Below are positions 1 to 8,168 of a DNA stretch of 33,721 nt, in pieces. Below the pieces are notes generated by a model that worked only from the letters and a program-made list of their open reading frames with translations, had not been told where the DNA came from and did not search any database. Source of the stretch: Lysinibacillus_B sp036662795 (lineage in GTDB: Bacteria; Bacillota; Bacilli; Bacillales_A; Planococcaceae); assembly GCF_036662795.1 (NCBI RefSeq), contig NZ_JBAFWZ010000031.1:1-33721 (forward strand). The letters are read 5' to 3'. The position numbers were made by a program, and so were the translations under genes. Position 1 is the stretch's first letter. Each line of letters opens with the position of its first letter.

Positions 1-290
1 TTTGTGCGGATGGAGACTGCTTTTGTTCGCATACGCAGCCTTTTGTGCGGATGGAAACTGCTTTTGTTCGCATACGCAGCCTTTTGTGCGGATGGAAACT
101 ACTTCTGTTCGCATACACAGCCCTTTCATAAGGATGGAAACTCCTTTTGTTCGCATACACAGTCTCCTTTCATAAGGATGGAAACTACTTCTGTTCGCAT
201 GCTCAGTCCTTCCACACGAGTAGAAACTCCTTTTGCGCAAGCGCGGTTCTTTCATTAGGATCACTCTTTCGCACGAATAGGCTCGGCTTT
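1..290. repeat. Degenerate tandem array, ~41-bp composite unit built from two ~20.5-bp half-units
   Basis: Two alternating half-units, one starting TTTTGTGCGGATGG and one starting TTTTGTTCGCATAC, follow each other with starts near 0, 21, 41, 62, 82, 103, 124, 145, 168, 189, 210, 231 and 250. The first copies are nearly identical and later copies drift (TTTCATAAGG replaces TTTTGTGCGG from about 124). The array continues left beyond the window edge. An 84-codon reading frame crosses it, but only because the repeat lacks stops; it has no ribosome binding site or protein-like composition. From 290 to the mtnU stop at 390 I see nothing else. Confidence 0.85.
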
Positions 291-389
291 TATCCGTCTA
301 GGCAATAAGTTTGGTCGATATTAGAATCCTCTTTTGACTTCCTCAAAAAAAGCGAACCCTATAAACAACCTAGGATCCGCTCAAAAAAT

Positions 390-1178
390 TTATTTTACAA
401 CCGTTTTATATAATTCTGGTCGACGGTCAGCATATACAGGGATGCGACCGCGCACTTCATCGACAATCGAGAAATCTACATCAACAATTGCTAGCTCTTC
501 ATCTTCAGCGCCTGTCCATAATACCTCTCCCCAAGGCTGAATAATCATCGATTGACCGTTGAAATTTTCTACTTTATTCGCAATTCGGTTAACTGCGATA
601 ACGAAGCATTGATTTTCGATTGCTCGCGACTGTAAAAGTGTTTTCCAGTGATCAATGCGTGGTGTCGGCCATTGTGCAGGGACAAATAATACCTTTGCAC
701 CTTCCAATGCATGAGCACGAAGCCATTCTGGGAAACGAATATCATAGCAAATAACACCCGCTGCCTCAACCTCACCTAAAGCGAAACGGTTCATCTCATC
801 GCCCGCCTCCAAATACAAATGCTCATCCATTAGCTTGAATAGATGCGCCTTGCTATACTCACCAGCAAGCTCACCTTCATTATTATAAACATACATTGTA
901 TTGAAGAATTTATCGCCGCGCTTAATTGCCACAGAGCCACCAACAATATGTACACCTAGCTCACGTGCTAATCTACTTAAAAATGCTTGCGAGCGTACGC
1001 CGTCTACATCCGCTATCTCCTCTAATTTTTCAAGTGCATAGCCCGTATTCCACATTTCAGGTAATACAATAATCTCGGCGCCCTTACTTGCCGCTTCACG
1101 AATAAATTTTTCAGCTCGTTCAAAATTGGCTTCTACCTTTCCAAAACCAACATTCAATTGAATACATCCGATTTTCAT
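390..1178 (-). CDS. mtnU: Nitrilase-family amidase, probable omega-amidase MtnU
   Basis: A 262-residue carbon-nitrogen hydrolase. The Glu-Lys-Cys triad of the nitrilase superfamily is visible at E41 (in LPEMWNTGY), K110 (in YSKAHLF) and C144 (in VICYDIRFPE). It is expected in the cytoplasm, hydrolysing the amide of an omega-amido 2-oxo acid such as 2-oxoglutaramate. That compound is formed when the methionine-salvage aminotransferase uses glutamine as amino donor. The divergent neighbour 93 bp away is an MtnE-type aminotransferase, which supports this role, since Bacillus also keeps these two genes together. The start has an AGAGGCGGTG stretch 7-16 bases upstream. The intergenic gap is too short for an S-box riboswitch. 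Other nitrilase-branch amidases cannot be excluded from sequence alone. Confidence 0.85.
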   Translation of the reverse strand: MKIGCIQLNVGFGKVEANFERAEKFIREAASKGAEIIVLPEMWNTGYALEKLEEIADVDGVRSQAFLSRLARELGVHIVGGSVAIKRGDKFFNTMYVYNNEGELAGEYSKAHLFKLMDEHLYLEAGDEMNRFALGEVEAAGVICYDIRFPEWLRAHALEGAKVLFVPAQWPTPRIDHWKTLLQSRAIENQCFVIAVNRIANKVENFNGQSMIIQPWGEVLWTGAEDEELAIVDVDFSIVDEVRGRIPVYADRRPELYKTVVK

Positions 1179-1271
1179 AATTCTAACACCGCCTCTAGAC
1201 TTTTTCTCATAAATATCATAACATGATTCTAATAATTTTTATTATATTCTGAAAAAACAGGTGATTAATAA

Positions 1272-2456
1272 ATGGAATTCTCGAAAAAACTTCAGCAGCT
1301 TCCTCCGCAGTTTTTTGCCGCACTTGCTGGTAAAGTAAGCGCAGCAATAGCAGAGGGACGCGATATTATTAATTTAGGGCAAGGCAATCCTGACCAGCCA
1401 ACACCTCCACATATTATCGAAGCATTACAGCGTTCAGCAATGGATCCGCAAACACATAAATATTCACCGTTTCGTGGTGTACAGGAACTAAAACAAGCCG
1501 CTGCTGACTTTTACAAGCGCGAATACAATGTCGATATCGATCCAGAAAAGGAAGTAGCCATTTTAGGTGGTACAAAAATAGGCTTAGTTGAGCTTCCACT
1601 GGCGATCTTAAATCCAGGTGATACGATGCTGTTGCCAGATCCAGGATATCCTGATTACTTATCGGGTGTTGCACTAGCAGACGTTCAATTTGATACGATG
1701 CCGCTCGAAGCAAAAAATAGGTTTCTTCCTGATTACGAGGCACTTTCAGAGGAAGTAACATCGCGAGCAAAGCTGATGTATATTAATTACCCAAACAACC
1801 CAACTGGCGGTACTGCCGATAAACATTTTTTTGATAAAACAGTCGGATTTGCGCGCGAAAATAATATTGCTGTAGCGCATGATTTTGCATATGGAGCAAT
1901 CGGCTTTGATGGTCAAAAACCGCCTAGCTTCCTGCAATCAGAGGGAGCAAAAGACATCGGAATTGAACTATACACATTATCAAAATCTTATAATATGGCA
2001 GGCTGGCGAGTAGGTTTTGCAGTCGGCAATGCAAAAATGATTGAAGCCATCAACATTATTCAGGATCATCTATTTTGTAGCCTTTTCCCTGCTGTTCAGC
2101 ATGCCGCAGCAGAAGCATTAAATGCAGAGCAGCATTGCGTGGAAAGCTTACGTGCTACATATGAAAGTCGTCGTAATGTATTAATCGAAGAAGCACGGCG
2201 AATCGGCTGGGATGTACAGGCTCCAACAGGCTCCTTTTTTGCATGGTTACCTGTGCCAGCGGGCTATACAAGTCAGAGGTTTACCGATCTTTTACTCGAA
2301 AGGGCAGATGTAGCGGTTGCTTCTGGGAACGGCTTTGGCGAGTATGGAGAAGGTTACATACGCGTAGGCTTACTAGTTTCAGAGGAACGAATGAAAGAGG
2401 CCATTGCCCGCATTGCAAAGCTCGAGCTATTCAAAAAGCAGCCCGTCATAAAATAA
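1272..2456 (+). CDS. mtnE: PLP-dependent aminotransferase, probable methionine-salvage MtnE
   Basis: A 394-residue fold-type I (class I/II) aminotransferase. It carries the N-terminal INLGQGNPDQPTP motif near residues 33-45, NYPNNPTG at 172-179, the PLP-contacting D204 in AHDFAYG, and the Schiff-base lysine K238 in TLSKSYNMAGWR. Overall likeness is to Bacillus MtnE (YkrV), which transaminates 2-oxo-4-methylthiobutyrate to methionine at the end of the methionine salvage pathway, preferring glutamine. Length matches the family. The start follows CAGGTGATT. It is divergent from the omega-amidase gene that would remove the glutamine-derived 2-oxoglutaramate. The rest of the mtn pathway (mtnK, mtnA, mtnWXBD) is not in this window. 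A broader-specificity aminotransferase is possible. Confidence 0.82.
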   Translation: MEFSKKLQQLPPQFFAALAGKVSAAIAEGRDIINLGQGNPDQPTPPHIIEALQRSAMDPQTHKYSPFRGVQELKQAAADFYKREYNVDIDPEKEVAILGGTKIGLVELPLAILNPGDTMLLPDPGYPDYLSGVALADVQFDTMPLEAKNRFLPDYEALSEEVTSRAKLMYINYPNNPTGGTADKHFFDKTVGFARENNIAVAHDFAYGAIGFDGQKPPSFLQSEGAKDIGIELYTLSKSYNMAGWRVGFAVGNAKMIEAINIIQDHLFCSLFPAVQHAAAEALNAEQHCVESLRATYESRRNVLIEEARRIGWDVQAPTGSFFAWLPVPAGYTSQRFTDLLLERADVAVASGNGFGEYGEGYIRVGLLVSEERMKEAIARIAKLELFKKQPVIK

Positions 2457-2473
2457 GGTTCACCCAGATCAAA

Positions 2474-2509
2474 AAGGCAGAAGTGTTGTTAGATCAACGT
2501 TTCTGCCTT
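2474..2509. terminator. Bidirectional terminator between mtnE and kbl
   Basis: A long hairpin lies between two convergent genes. Arms 2474-2488 and 2495-2509 pair over 15 positions (two G-U pairs) around the loop TTAGAT. A CTTTTT run follows on the plus strand, and the AAAAA before the hairpin gives a T-run in the minus direction, so it can end both transcripts. Confidence 0.8.
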
Positions 2510-2519
2510 CAAACTTTTT

Positions 2520-3710
2520 CTATTCTATTACCCCAAGCTCACGGCCTACTTTTTCGTAAAGGGCTAGCGCGTCATCGAGCATTTCCTTCGTATGCGCCGC
2601 TGTTGGCATATTACGAACGCGCCCTGTTCCTTTAGGTACTGTTGGGAATACGATCGATTTCGCATAAACGCCTTCTTCAAAGAGGCGACGAGAAAATTCC
2701 TGTGTTAGCTTTTCATCCCCAATAATACATGGCGTAATAGGTGTTTCAGATGCGCCAATGTTAAAGCCTAGTTTTTTCAGTCCGGCTTTTAAGTAGTCGC
2801 CATTGTCCCAAAGCTTGTCATGTAACTCTGTTGAGTCCATCAGCATTTGTACCGCAGCCGTAATAGCAGCTACATCCCCCGGTGGAAGTGCAGTCGAGAA
2901 TAAAAATGGACGCGAGCGAACGCGAAGCCAGTCGATTAAGTTTTTCTTCCCCGCAACATAACCACCAACAACGCCAATTGCCTTCGATAGTGTTCCGATT
3001 TGGAAGTCGATTTCTTTTTCCAAACCGAAGTGCTTCACTGTTCCCTTCCCTTTTCCTGTCACACCAGAGCCATGTGCATCATCTACATACGTAATGAGGT
3101 CAAACTCCTTCGCAATTTCAACGATTTCTGGAAGCTTAGCAATATCGCCGTCCATTGAGAAGACACCATCTGTAATCACCATTACTTTATTATAAAGCCC
3201 TGATTCTGTCGCTTCCTTTGCCTTCGCGCGTAAATCTGCCATATCGGAATGGTTGTAGGCGATAATTTTGGCTTTAGATAAGCGGCAGCCATCAATAATT
3301 GATGCATGATTGAGCCTATCGGAAAGAATGGCATCATTTTTATCCATTACGGCCGAAATTGCTGCCATATTACAGTTAAAGCCCGATTGATAGCTAATGG
3401 CTGCCTCAGTTCCTTTGAATTCAGCTAATTTTTCTTCTAATTTAACATGAAGGTCGAGCGTACCATTGATTGTACGAACCGCACCTGCCCCTACACCGTA
3501 CTTAGCTATTGCTTCTTTAGCAATATGCTTTAGCTCCTCATTTGTCGCCAAGCCTAAGTAATTATTAGAAGATAAGTTGATTAAATGCTTACCGCGCACC
3601 CGAATCATCGGTCCATTAGCGCCTTCAACTGGATCTATTTCATTGTACAAGCCTTGATCACGAAGCGCCTGTAGGTTTTCATCTAAAAAAGTATTTAATG
3701 CTTTTGACAA
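2520..3710 (-). CDS. kbl: Glycine C-acetyltransferase / 2-amino-3-ketobutyrate CoA ligase
   Basis: A 396-residue alpha-oxoamine synthase. It has the glycine-rich SSNNYLGLA motif near 47-55, the LNHASIIDG substrate motif at 133-141, the PLP-binding DDAHG at 210-214 and the catalytic lysine K243 in GTLSKAIGVVGG. It would interconvert 2-amino-3-oxobutyrate plus CoA with glycine plus acetyl-CoA, the second step of threonine breakdown via threonine dehydrogenase. The start codon is TTG, with AAAGGAAGAGG just upstream. The usual partner tdh is not adjacent: upstream lies only a short repeat array. It ends convergently with mtnE at a shared terminator. The close relatives BioF and HemA share this fold, but the motifs fit Kbl best. 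Confidence 0.9.
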   Translation of the reverse strand: MSKALNTFLDENLQALRDQGLYNEIDPVEGANGPMIRVRGKHLINLSSNNYLGLATNEELKHIAKEAIAKYGVGAGAVRTINGTLDLHVKLEEKLAEFKGTEAAISYQSGFNCNMAAISAVMDKNDAILSDRLNHASIIDGCRLSKAKIIAYNHSDMADLRAKAKEATESGLYNKVMVITDGVFSMDGDIAKLPEIVEIAKEFDLITYVDDAHGSGVTGKGKGTVKHFGLEKEIDFQIGTLSKAIGVVGGYVAGKKNLIDWLRVRSRPFLFSTALPPGDVAAITAAVQMLMDSTELHDKLWDNGDYLKAGLKKLGFNIGASETPITPCIIGDEKLTQEFSRRLFEEGVYAKSIVFPTVPKGTGRVRNMPTAAHTKEMLDDALALYEKVGRELGVIE

Positions 3711-3824
3711 GATGCCTCTTCCTTTCGCTTTTCGAATTTATTTTCATTTTAGCATAAATCAGTAGCCTAGGCTTTTTGTGGATAGGGCGCTTTTGTTGAT
3801 TCTCTCGTGGATTTCGTAGAATTA

Positions 3825-3908
3825 ATAGACAATTCTTTGTCGATCATAGAAAGTTTTCACAAGATAATAGAAACTTTAGGCTAAATAATAGAAACTTTCC
3901 CTAAACTA
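3825..3908. repeat. Four-unit tandem array with an exact 21-bp period
   Basis: The word ATAGA starts at 3825, 3846, 3867 and 3888, exactly 21 bases apart. The last two units are nearly identical (ATAGAAACTTT followed by AGGCTAAATA or CCCTAAACTA); the first two have diverged. It fills the gap between kbl and the YczE-family gene and has no open reading frame with a start signal. The period matches the arrays at the two ends of the window, though the sequence does not. Confidence 0.75.
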
Positions 3909-3923
3909 GCATAAGCTTACTCG

Positions 3924-4529
3924 TTAAGCGATTCTTTTATTAAGCTGGTAACGAAACTTTGGCAACGTCCATTGAATAATGTAGCCTGAGCCGAGTGCCA
4001 AAATAATCGTACCGACACCGACCGGACCGCCCAGTAGCCAGCCTGTCGTTACGGCAAATAACTCCATGATTGTACGTCCTGTTCGAACAGAGAAGCCTTT
4101 ACTCGCAATAATCATCATAATCGTATCTCGCGGACCTGCTCCCAGATTCGCTGAAATATAAAGAGCACATCCCGTACTCATTACAAAAAGACCGCCAATG
4201 AAATATGTAATTTCTAATGGAAAAATTGTTGTATTCGGTAGCAGCCAGTTAAAAAAATCAATAAAGGAACCGACTAATAGCATATTCAGCCATGTTGCAA
4301 GCTTCGGCCACTCTCTTAAATAGAGAGAAGTTGAAAGGATAATGATTAACCCAACTAATATTGACCAAGTCCCAATTGTGAGCCCTAGTTGCTTAAACAT
4401 ACCGATATGTAATACATCCCACGGGCTCGTTCCGATAATTTTACCTTTAATCGTCATTGTAATTCCTAATGACATTGTGGCAAGACCAATAAAGAAAAAA
4501 GTCCATCGCCATTTATTTTCTTTTGACAT
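3924..4529 (-). CDS. YczE/YyaS/YitT-family integral membrane protein
   Basis: A 201-residue membrane protein with about five hydrophobic segments (near residues 8-26, 45-68, 82-97, 104-124 and 155-185). It has the family-type loops GTSPWDVLHIG at about 33-43 and ANLGAGPRDTIMM at about 126-138, the two halves of an internal GxxPxD-type duplication seen in YczE-like proteins. Function is not established for this branch; Bacillus YczE has been linked to secondary-metabolite production, and others may be transporters. A weak AAAGGTATGGTG precedes the ATG. The gene lies between a 21-bp repeat array and ybaK on the same strand, with 42 bases between it and ybaK, so the two may be cotranscribed. Confidence 0.8.
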   Translation of the reverse strand: MSKENKWRWTFFFIGLATMSLGITMTIKGKIIGTSPWDVLHIGMFKQLGLTIGTWSILVGLIIILSTSLYLREWPKLATWLNMLLVGSFIDFFNWLLPNTTIFPLEITYFIGGLFVMSTGCALYISANLGAGPRDTIMMIIASKGFSVRTGRTIMELFAVTTGWLLGGPVGVGTIILALGSGYIIQWTLPKFRYQLNKRIA

Positions 4530-4571
4530 GAAGCACCATACCTTTAGTTAAAGTCATCGTCTTGCCATAGT

Positions 4572-5057
4572 TTACATGGCTACCTGTGCAAATTTCGCCC
4601 TTACAGCTTGCGCTAAATCTGTTGGCGTTAGCTTTATTTGCATACCAATTTTCCCAGCGCTAACTATCACATATTCTAACCCTTCTGCGGAAGCATCAAT
4701 AAAGGTTGGGAGGAGCTTTTTCATACCGATTGGTGAACAGCCCCCGCGGACGTACCCTGTTAAGCCAAGCAAATCCTTCACAGCGAGCATTTCGATTTTT
4801 TTCTCCCCGGCTACTTTAGAGGCTGCCTTTAAATTGAGCTCTGCCGCAACAGGCACAACAAAGACATAAAAACGATTGGGACCAGCTGTTGCAATTAATG
4901 TTTTAAAAACATGTTCGACTGGCTCTCCAATTTTAGCAGCGACTGTAACGCCATCGACCGCCTCGCCATCAGCTGTTGTATACTCGAATAACTCATGCTG
5001 AATTTTTTCCTTTTCGATTAAACGTACAGCATTTGTTTTGATCGGTTTTTTAGCCAT
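4572..5057 (-). CDS. ybaK: Cys-tRNA(Pro) deacylase, YbaK/EbsC family
   Basis: A 161-residue protein of the YbaK/ProX editing family. It removes cysteine wrongly attached to tRNA-Pro (and more weakly other mischarged products) in trans to prolyl-tRNA synthetase. Visible family marks are the N-terminal KTNAVR, the catalytic-loop lysine in VFKTL near residues 50-54, and YVRGGCSPIGMKK near 103-115. Length is normal for the single-domain form. AGGAGGAGG precedes the start by 9 bases. It is followed on the same strand by the YczE-type membrane protein. Confidence 0.9.
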   Translation of the reverse strand: MAKKPIKTNAVRLIEKEKIQHELFEYTTADGEAVDGVTVAAKIGEPVEHVFKTLIATAGPNRFYVFVVPVAAELNLKAASKVAGEKKIEMLAVKDLLGLTGYVRGGCSPIGMKKLLPTFIDASAEGLEYVIVSAGKIGMQIKLTPTDLAQAVRAKFAQVAM

Positions 5058-5174
5058 TCTGTTGAACCTCCTCCTCTTATAATTATTCCATTATTATATC
5101 AAAGAAAAAAGATGAAGAGTTATCCCTTCACCTTGAAACAAGTTGCCTATTTATCTTGTATAGTCTAATGAAAT

Positions 5175-6005
5175 TTAAGCAATTCTTGAAAATTGTGGCT
5201 CATCGAATGAGCGGTATCCATTTTTCACCATCTCGATATGACTCCAATACTTAGACAAGGCTTTTTTAAACTGGCGCCCTTGTAATAGATTTTCTAAATC
5301 TTTACCAAATACCGTTTGCTTCTGTTCATCTCGTTGGTCAAAGTTTTGAAGGAATCGCTCAGGAATTTCGAATTTTGTGGATTCACCTACAAAAGGCTCT
5401 AGTTCACCGGGTTCGGCTAAATATTCCTCGCCATTTTCCTTTGCAAGTGCTGCCTTCGTTTGTTGAATTTGAGCTGATGCACTAGCTGCAACACGTAAAT
5501 CTTGAGTTGATGGCTCGGCCGGTGCAAGTGCTGCCTGCTTCACTCTTTCTAAAACAGCAATCGTTTCTTCTTGTGCAGAGCCGATTACCTCTCTACCATG
5601 AATAACATCTTGATTTTCAGATTCAGCTCTTTGCATATAAGCTGTTGGATCCGTCGCACTTTCACCAACTGCTCTATATGCCGTAGCATCCTTCTCGCTC
5701 ACCTTTAACTCATGGATATCACGCTGAAATTCCGGTTGGTCTAGTCTCTGTTCCCTGTTCTTTGTAGAGGATTGAGTTTGCTCATGAGCCAAAGCAGTCG
5801 CTTCCTGTGAAAGTGGCTCTGCCTCATAGAACTCTTTTTCCGTTTTCCCAGAAAGCAAATTTTCTAACGCTTCTAGGAATGGATTCTTTTTAGTATGGAA
5901 CTGTGCCGTTTTTTTGTACGCCTCGCCCATTTCTCTTCTCTGTATAGCGCGTTTTCGAACTTCAAATTCTGACGTACGGCTAGTCGTTAATTGAGATACG
6001 TTCAT
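5175..6005 (-). CDS. SprA-related protein lacking the HExxH zinc motif
   Basis: A 276-residue, charged, probably soluble protein with no membrane segment. Residues 158-174 (AALAPAEPSTQDLRVAA), preceded by EETIAVLERVK, match the C-terminal hallmark of the SprA-related putative metalloprotease family. In that family an ELK..D..VRAHExAH stretch upstream carries the HExxH zinc site. Here ELKVSEKDATAYRAVG at 99-114 sits where that stretch should be, with YRAVG in place of HExxH. Another partial match, HEQTQ at 74-78, also lacks the second histidine. The glycine- and tyrosine-rich middle is reduced as well. I infer a non-catalytic relative or a decayed enzyme that is still translated: a good GGGGGG ribosome site precedes the ATG. 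Its role is unknown. Confidence 0.6.
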   Translation of the reverse strand: MNVSQLTTSRTSEFEVRKRAIQRREMGEAYKKTAQFHTKKNPFLEALENLLSGKTEKEFYEAEPLSQEATALAHEQTQSSTKNREQRLDQPEFQRDIHELKVSEKDATAYRAVGESATDPTAYMQRAESENQDVIHGREVIGSAQEETIAVLERVKQAALAPAEPSTQDLRVAASASAQIQQTKAALAKENGEEYLAEPGELEPFVGESTKFEIPERFLQNFDQRDEQKQTVFGKDLENLLQGRQFKKALSKYWSHIEMVKNGYRSFDEPQFSRIA

Positions 6006-6257
6006 GTCTTTCCCCCCATTCCCTAACCTGCTTCATTTATCTATATATATCATTTTTATCGGATAAAACCTCTATTTATTGCAACTTATTTTCTCTATCA
6101 GTATTAAAGGACTATTCAAGGCTCACCTTAATAAATCTCTTTTCCCTTTTCACCTAGAAGCTAAACACAAAATTTAAAAAAATTTTACCAAAACTTCATA
6201 AAATAACAACAATCGCACTCTAAACTTAAATTAAACTTACCCGACAGAGGTGCTTCT

Positions 6258-7112
6258 ATGAAATCTACTACTATACGAAATACAAAATCTAATAAACTTT
6301 CATCCTATTTAAAATATATTCTAGAAAGGCAAAATAAATACTTTCTGTATTGGAAGCAATTATTAGAGTTAAATAAGATCATTGAAAGACAAGAGATTCG
6401 AACACTCTTTCAACCCATTATTGATATTCAACAGAATAATACATTTGCCTACGAAGCATTAAATCGCCCAAATAGCACGAAATTATTCCCTAATCCGGAC
6501 GCCTTTTATGAGTTTGTAGGTCGAACAAATCATGTATTTTACTGTGAATGTCTTTGCCGCAACCTGTCCCTACAACGATTTCAGGAACGCCTAACCGATG
6601 AGATGAAAAATGAAAACCCAGTTTTATTTATTAATATTCACCCAAATGTGCTGCTCGATAAAAATTACCATAGCGGCGAAACACGGCAGCTACTAAAGGA
6701 CCTTGGACTTCAGCCGCAGCAGGTCGTATTTGAACTAACAGAGCGTAGCGCCGTCACCGATTATGATGAGTTTGAACGAGTACTGAATCATTACCGTGCA
6801 CAGGGCTATCGCATCGCCGTAGATGATGTCGGATCTGGCTACAATAGCTTAAAAACACTTATCTTTCTAAAGCCAGAGTTTATTAAAATTGATCGTTCGT
6901 TAATTCAATCGATTGACGAAAACATTCCGCAGCAGCAGCTATTATCTGTGCTGCTCAATTATGCAGAGCAATCCGAAACAAAAGTGATTGCTGAAGGGGT
7001 AGAACGCTTCGAGGAATATAGCTATTTGAAGCAGGCAGGGGTTCACTATGCCCAAGGGTTTGCACTTGGTCGACCAGATGAGCGAATACAACGAACACAG
7101 ATCATTTTGTAA
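6258..7112 (+). CDS. EAL-domain c-di-GMP phosphodiesterase
   Basis: A 284-residue cytoplasmic protein: a basic, possibly helical leader (1-45), then a full EAL domain. The catalytic set looks intact: E66 in YEALNRP, N126 in FINIHPN, E159 in FELTE, D189-D190 in VDDVGSGYNSL, K210 in FIKIDRS, E246 in IAEGVE and Q266 in AQGFALGRP. It should therefore hydrolyse c-di-GMP to pGpG. The start has GAGGTG 8 bases upstream. The CBS-GGDEF gene begins 13 bases downstream in another frame, and the two together equal the EAL-CBS-GGDEF layout found as a single chain in other bacteria, so they probably act as a complex. Confidence 0.9.
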   Translation: MKSTTIRNTKSNKLSSYLKYILERQNKYFLYWKQLLELNKIIERQEIRTLFQPIIDIQQNNTFAYEALNRPNSTKLFPNPDAFYEFVGRTNHVFYCECLCRNLSLQRFQERLTDEMKNENPVLFINIHPNVLLDKNYHSGETRQLLKDLGLQPQQVVFELTERSAVTDYDEFERVLNHYRAQGYRIAVDDVGSGYNSLKTLIFLKPEFIKIDRSLIQSIDENIPQQQLLSVLLNYAEQSETKVIAEGVERFEEYSYLKQAGVHYAQGFALGRPDERIQRTQIIL

Positions 7113-7125
7113 AGGATGATAACTA

Positions 7126-8097
7126 ATGCTAATTATCGGGAAGATTGTTGAAAATGTTCCATGTATTCTTCCAGAAACGAAAAGTAAAAAGGTAAATGAG
7201 CTATTTGTTGAAGATGAAACATTACGGGGGATTGTCGTTGTTCACAATAATCAGCCAGTCGGACAAATTCCACGTACACATTTTTATCAAAAGATTGGTA
7301 CACAGTATGGCTATAACTTATATATGGGTAGGGAAAGTAAATTACTTTTTAAAAATACACCTTTAATAGTCGATTACTCGCTACCGATAACAGATGTTAG
7401 TACGCTTGCTATGCAGCGGCCAGAGCAGGATTTATACGATGATATTATCGTAACGAAGAATAGTGAATTTTTTGGCGTCGTAAGCATTCGGGCGCTCCTA
7501 CTTCATCTAGTAGAAGCACAGGCAGAATTAGCGAGCTTTTTAAATCCTTTAAGTCACTTACCCGGTAATCATCTTATCGAGCAAAAGCTACAGGAAGTAT
7601 TAACAATGCCCTACTATAGCTTAGTTTATTTTGATGTCGATTTTTTCAAAATGTACAACGATATGTATGGCTTTAAACGGGGCGATCAAGTGTTGCTCTA
7701 TTTAACAGAAATTTTAAAAGGACATATCACACAAAACGATTACTTCCTTGGTCATGTTGGTGGTGATGACTTTGTTGCTGTCATTCCACATTATGATGTG
7801 ACGACTATTTGTAATAGTATTATTCATAAATTCGATGACGAAATTGAGTATTTTTATGATAAATTTCATCTACATCAGGAACTATTCGTAACAGGGCGTT
7901 CGGGTATTCCTGAGCCCTTCAAAATTTGCTCCTTATCGGTGGCCGTAGTGACCAACGAAGAGCAGCACTACACTTCGATTGATTGTTTAACTGAGGCAGC
8001 AGCACGTGTAAAAAAATTGTGCAAGGATATTCCGTATAGCTGTTATTTAATTAACGAAGGAACGCCACTCGATAAATACCTCTCGTCTCAAAATTAG
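7126..8097 (+). CDS. CBS-pair/GGDEF-domain protein (c-di-GMP signalling)
   Basis: A 323-residue protein. Residues 1-130 form a CBS-pair-like sensor, ending in IIVTKNSEFFGVVSI, which may bind a nucleotide. Residues 145-320 form a GGDEF domain beginning NPLSHLPGN, with FDVDFFKMYND for the metal/GTP region and GGDDF at 212-216 as the signature. The Glu-to-Asp change in the fourth position is conservative and occurs in this subfamily, so cyclase activity is possible but not certain; the domain may instead bind GTP and tune the neighbouring EAL protein. No RxxD inhibitory site is seen in the usual place. AAAGGATG precedes the start. A shared terminator follows the stop by about 34 bases. Confidence 0.85.
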   Translation: MLIIGKIVENVPCILPETKSKKVNELFVEDETLRGIVVVHNNQPVGQIPRTHFYQKIGTQYGYNLYMGRESKLLFKNTPLIVDYSLPITDVSTLAMQRPEQDLYDDIIVTKNSEFFGVVSIRALLLHLVEAQAELASFLNPLSHLPGNHLIEQKLQEVLTMPYYSLVYFDVDFFKMYNDMYGFKRGDQVLLYLTEILKGHITQNDYFLGHVGGDDFVAVIPHYDVTTICNSIIHKFDDEIEYFYDKFHLHQELFVTGRSGIPEPFKICSLSVAVVTNEEQHYTSIDCLTEAAARVKKLCKDIPYSCYLINEGTPLDKYLSSQN

Positions 8098-8131
8098 TTA
8101 AGGTGATTATTATATGCTTTTAGATAAATAA

Positions 8132-8161
8132 ATCCGAACCCCAATAACTTAAGGTTCGGAT
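8132..8161. terminator. Bidirectional terminator between the GGDEF gene and the chemoreceptor
   Basis: ATCCGAACC (8132-8140) pairs perfectly with GGTTCGGAT (8153-8161) around a 12-base loop. On the minus strand the hairpin is followed by TTTATTTAT, so it suits the chemoreceptor transcript best. On the plus strand the T-run is poor. Confidence 0.7.
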
Positions 8162-8168
8162 CTTTGCA

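Noticed and set aside
1..290. CRISPR array
   Set aside because: Units are contiguous with drifting sequence and no unique spacers; no cas genes. The same holds for the arrays at 3825, 31672, 31979 and 33667.
1179..1271. S-box riboswitch for the methionine-salvage genes
   Set aside because: The gap is only 93 bases and no matching stem structure is seen.
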